Part shown: piece by piece, positions 7,588-9,096 of the stretch
Numbering within the stretch: position 1 is the first letter of the stretch
Layout of the letters: each line of letters starts with the position of its first letter
DNA from: an uncultured Sphingobacteriaceae bacterium
Lineage (GTDB): Bacteria; Bacteroidota; Bacteroidia; Sphingobacteriales; Sphingobacteriaceae
Assembly (NCBI GenBank): GCA_937875035.1
Contig: CALNCF010000167.1
Coordinates: 1 to 9,096, forward strand
Reading direction: 5' to 3'
Length of the DNA stretch: 9,096 bases
Notes under the pieces: model-generated
The model's input: only the letters and a program-made list of their open reading frames with translations
Database searches by the model: none
Told to the model about the DNA's origin: nothing
Made by a program: the position numbers and the translations under genes

Positions 7588-9096
7588 ATGATTATGAAAA
7601 ATATAGTTAGAAAATTAGTTTTCATTGGTTTGCCTGTACTATTCATTGGTGGGCCGGCTTTTGCTAAACAGAAAAAGTATAAGGGGGGAGGGAAAGTCTC
7701 ACAAACGTACAACATGACCCGTACAACAGGCTTAAGAGCGGCTGACGGTTGTGATCCGGCAACTTCACAGACCGACCTTGATATCAACAACGTTCGTGCT
7801 ACCGTGCTGAACGGTGGTGATATGTGGTGGGATCTTGCAAATGATGCCAAGTATGAGGTCCCGAAATCAGAGCCTGGTCAGCCTAAAAAGACAGCCTTGT
7901 TCGCAAGCGGTGTATGGTTTGGTGGTGTTGATGCGGGTGGTCAGCTGAAGACTGCGGGACAGACCTATCGCCAGTTCCCTAATGCGCAGCCTGGTGCCAA
8001 CGATTTTTGGCCAGGTCCGCTGGATACAGCGACTGCTTCTATTTCGAGAGAAGAGTGTAAGACATGGGATAAGCATTTCACGGTTTATCAGTCAGATATT
8101 GTTAAATACCAGGCTGGTGAGCAACCGGAAAATTACAATAGCGGATCGATCCTCGGATGGCCGGGTAATGGTGATATGTCGAAAGGACAGACACCGTTCC
8201 TGGCTCCGTATATTGATGCGGATGGAAACGGAACATACAACCCAAGCAGCGCAGGCGGTAGCGGTGTAGATTATCCTACTCTCGATCCGAGTGTTCCTCA
8301 GGCAGTGCCTGACCAGATGATCTGGTGGGTGTTCAACGATAAGGGTAACCTTCACCAGAAATACGCCGGTGCAGAGCCTATCGGTTTGGAAATTCACGCT
8401 TTAGCATTCGCTTTCAAAACAGCGAACGAAGTGAACAATATGACTTTCTACAAGTACCGCATTTTCAACCGCGCATTTTCTCCTCTTTTTGATACTTTTT
8501 TCGGGATCTTTACTGACCCTGACTTAGGAGATGCAGCGGATGATTATGTTGGCTGTAACATGGAGCTGAAAGATAGTGATGGCCCGTTAGGTCCTGCCCC
8601 TACTAAACCAAGAAATATTGGTTATGTATACAATGCAGATAATGACGACGGAACTGCGCAAGGTTATGGTGTTGCTCCTCCATCTGTTGGTATCGACTTC
8701 TTTAAAGGTCCTTTAGATGAATTCGGTAACGAATTACCAATGGCACACTTCTTCTATTTCACGAACTCAGCTCCGGATAACGTAAGCGATCCTGATGATG
8801 CTGTTGAAATGTATCGTTATTTGAGAGGTTTCTGGGCAGATGGTACCCGTATGACTTATGGAGGTACCGGATACAGCCCGGGCGGTACAGATTATGCTGA
8901 TTATGCTTTCCCTGGTACAACCGATCCTCAGGGACGTGCTAACTGGTCAGAAATAACAGAAAGTAATACTCCTGGTGACAGACGTATCGTGCAATCGGCC
9001 GGACCTTTCCGTCTGGAAGCTGGTGCTGTGAATGAGATCATCCTGGGTGTGGTTTACGGAAGAGCAGGAAACGGTGGTAACAACTTAACATCCATT
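7588..9096 (+). CDS. Secreted protein of unknown function, T9SS-cargo-like, 3' end beyond window
   Basis: The open frame runs to the window end without a stop, giving 501 codons from the ATG at 7594. An in-frame ATG at 7588 would add Met-Ile. Numbering from 7594, a signal peptide spans 1-24 (MKNIVRK, hydrophobic core, ending PAFA before Lys25). No Cys follows, so it is not a lipoprotein and not a typical SusD. The mature start is basic and Gly-rich (KQKKYKGGGK). Further on are GGDMWWDL (74-81), FASGVWFGG (103-111), NDFWPGPLD (136-144), an EF-hand-like loop DADGNGTYNP (208-217), QMIWWVFNDKGN (241-252), DPDLGDAADDYVGC (308-321) and VGIDFFKGP (365-373). I associate these motifs with large Bacteroidota proteins, often ending in a type IX secretion sorting domain; this is recollection, and the C-terminus is not visible here. 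It starts 22 bp after the receptor stop with no visible terminator, so it is probably co-transcribed. Function is unknown: surface binding, adhesion or structural roles are possible, and no enzyme motif was recognised. Confidence 0.8.
   Translation, partial: MIMKNIVRKLVFIGLPVLFIGGPAFAKQKKYKGGGKVSQTYNMTRTTGLRAADGCDPATSQTDLDINNVRATVLNGGDMWWDLANDAKYEVPKSEPGQPKKTALFASGVWFGGVDAGGQLKTAGQTYRQFPNAQPGANDFWPGPLDTATASISREECKTWDKHFTVYQSDIVKYQAGEQPENYNSGSILGWPGNGDMSKGQTPFLAPYIDADGNGTYNPSSAGGSGVDYPTLDPSVPQAVPDQMIWWVFNDKGNLHQKYAGAEPIGLEIHALAFAFKTANEVNNMTFYKYRIFNRAFSPLFDTFFGIFTDPDLGDAADDYVGCNMELKDSDGPLGPAPTKPRNIGYVYNADNDDGTAQGYGVAPPSVGIDFFKGPLDEFGNELPMAHFFYFTNSAPDNVSDPDDAVEMYRYLRGFWADGTRMTYGGTGYSPGGTDYADYAFPGTTDPQGRANWSEITESNTPGDRRIVQSAGPFRLEAGAVNEIILGVVYGRAGNGGNNLTSI

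Noticed and set aside
7542..7850. Minus-strand open frame of 102 codons at the receptor/secreted-protein junction
   Set aside because: It is antisense to the receptor end and to the signal peptide region of the secreted protein, and shows no domain of its own.
7588..9096. Secreted protein as a SusD-family glycan-binding lipoprotein
   Set aside because: The signal peptide ends in Ala-Phe-Ala before Lys with no lipobox Cys, and no SusD-like helical TPR sequence is seen.

Overview
The window looks like an ordinary chromosomal segment of a Bacteroidota bacterium. The evidence is a carboxypeptidase-like-domain/TonB-dependent receptor of about 1,230 residues, a following secreted protein of a type seen in Bacteroidota with type IX secretion, the near absence of Shine-Dalgarno sequences before starts, and one -33/-7 promoter match of the Bacteroidota type. 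Class level is uncertain; the flavour resembles Chitinophagia or Sphingobacteriia, but this is only an impression.

Left part, minus strand (1-1853): a leucyl aminopeptidase of peptidase family M17 (pepA-like) is followed by pdxA, a pyridoxal-phosphate biosynthesis gene cut by the left window edge. The two overlap by ATGA and should be co-transcribed. A 166-bp divergent spacer (1854-2019) separates this pair from the plus-strand genes.

Middle, plus strand (2020-3728): rsmA (ksgA), the 16S rRNA adenine dimethyltransferase, overlaps by ATGA with a gene for an NAD-dependent D-2-hydroxyacid dehydrogenase. The dehydrogenase is SerA-like but lacks a C-terminal ACT domain. A weak hairpin followed by six Ts (about 3746-3783) probably ends this operon. 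A Bacteroidota-type promoter (about 3805-3837) comes next.

Right part, plus strand (3876-9096): a large TonB-dependent outer-membrane receptor is followed after 22 bp by a secreted protein that runs off the right edge. The second protein has a signal peptide, no lipobox and calcium-loop-like Asp-rich motifs. It resembles large T9SS-exported proteins, but its C-terminus, where a sorting domain would lie, is outside the window. The pair probably forms one cell-surface operon of unknown substrate; it is not a standard SusC/SusD pair.

No RNA gene, mobile element, CRISPR array or phage signal was seen, and no gene-free stretch exceeds 300 bases. The least understood part is the receptor plus secreted-protein pair at the right end.
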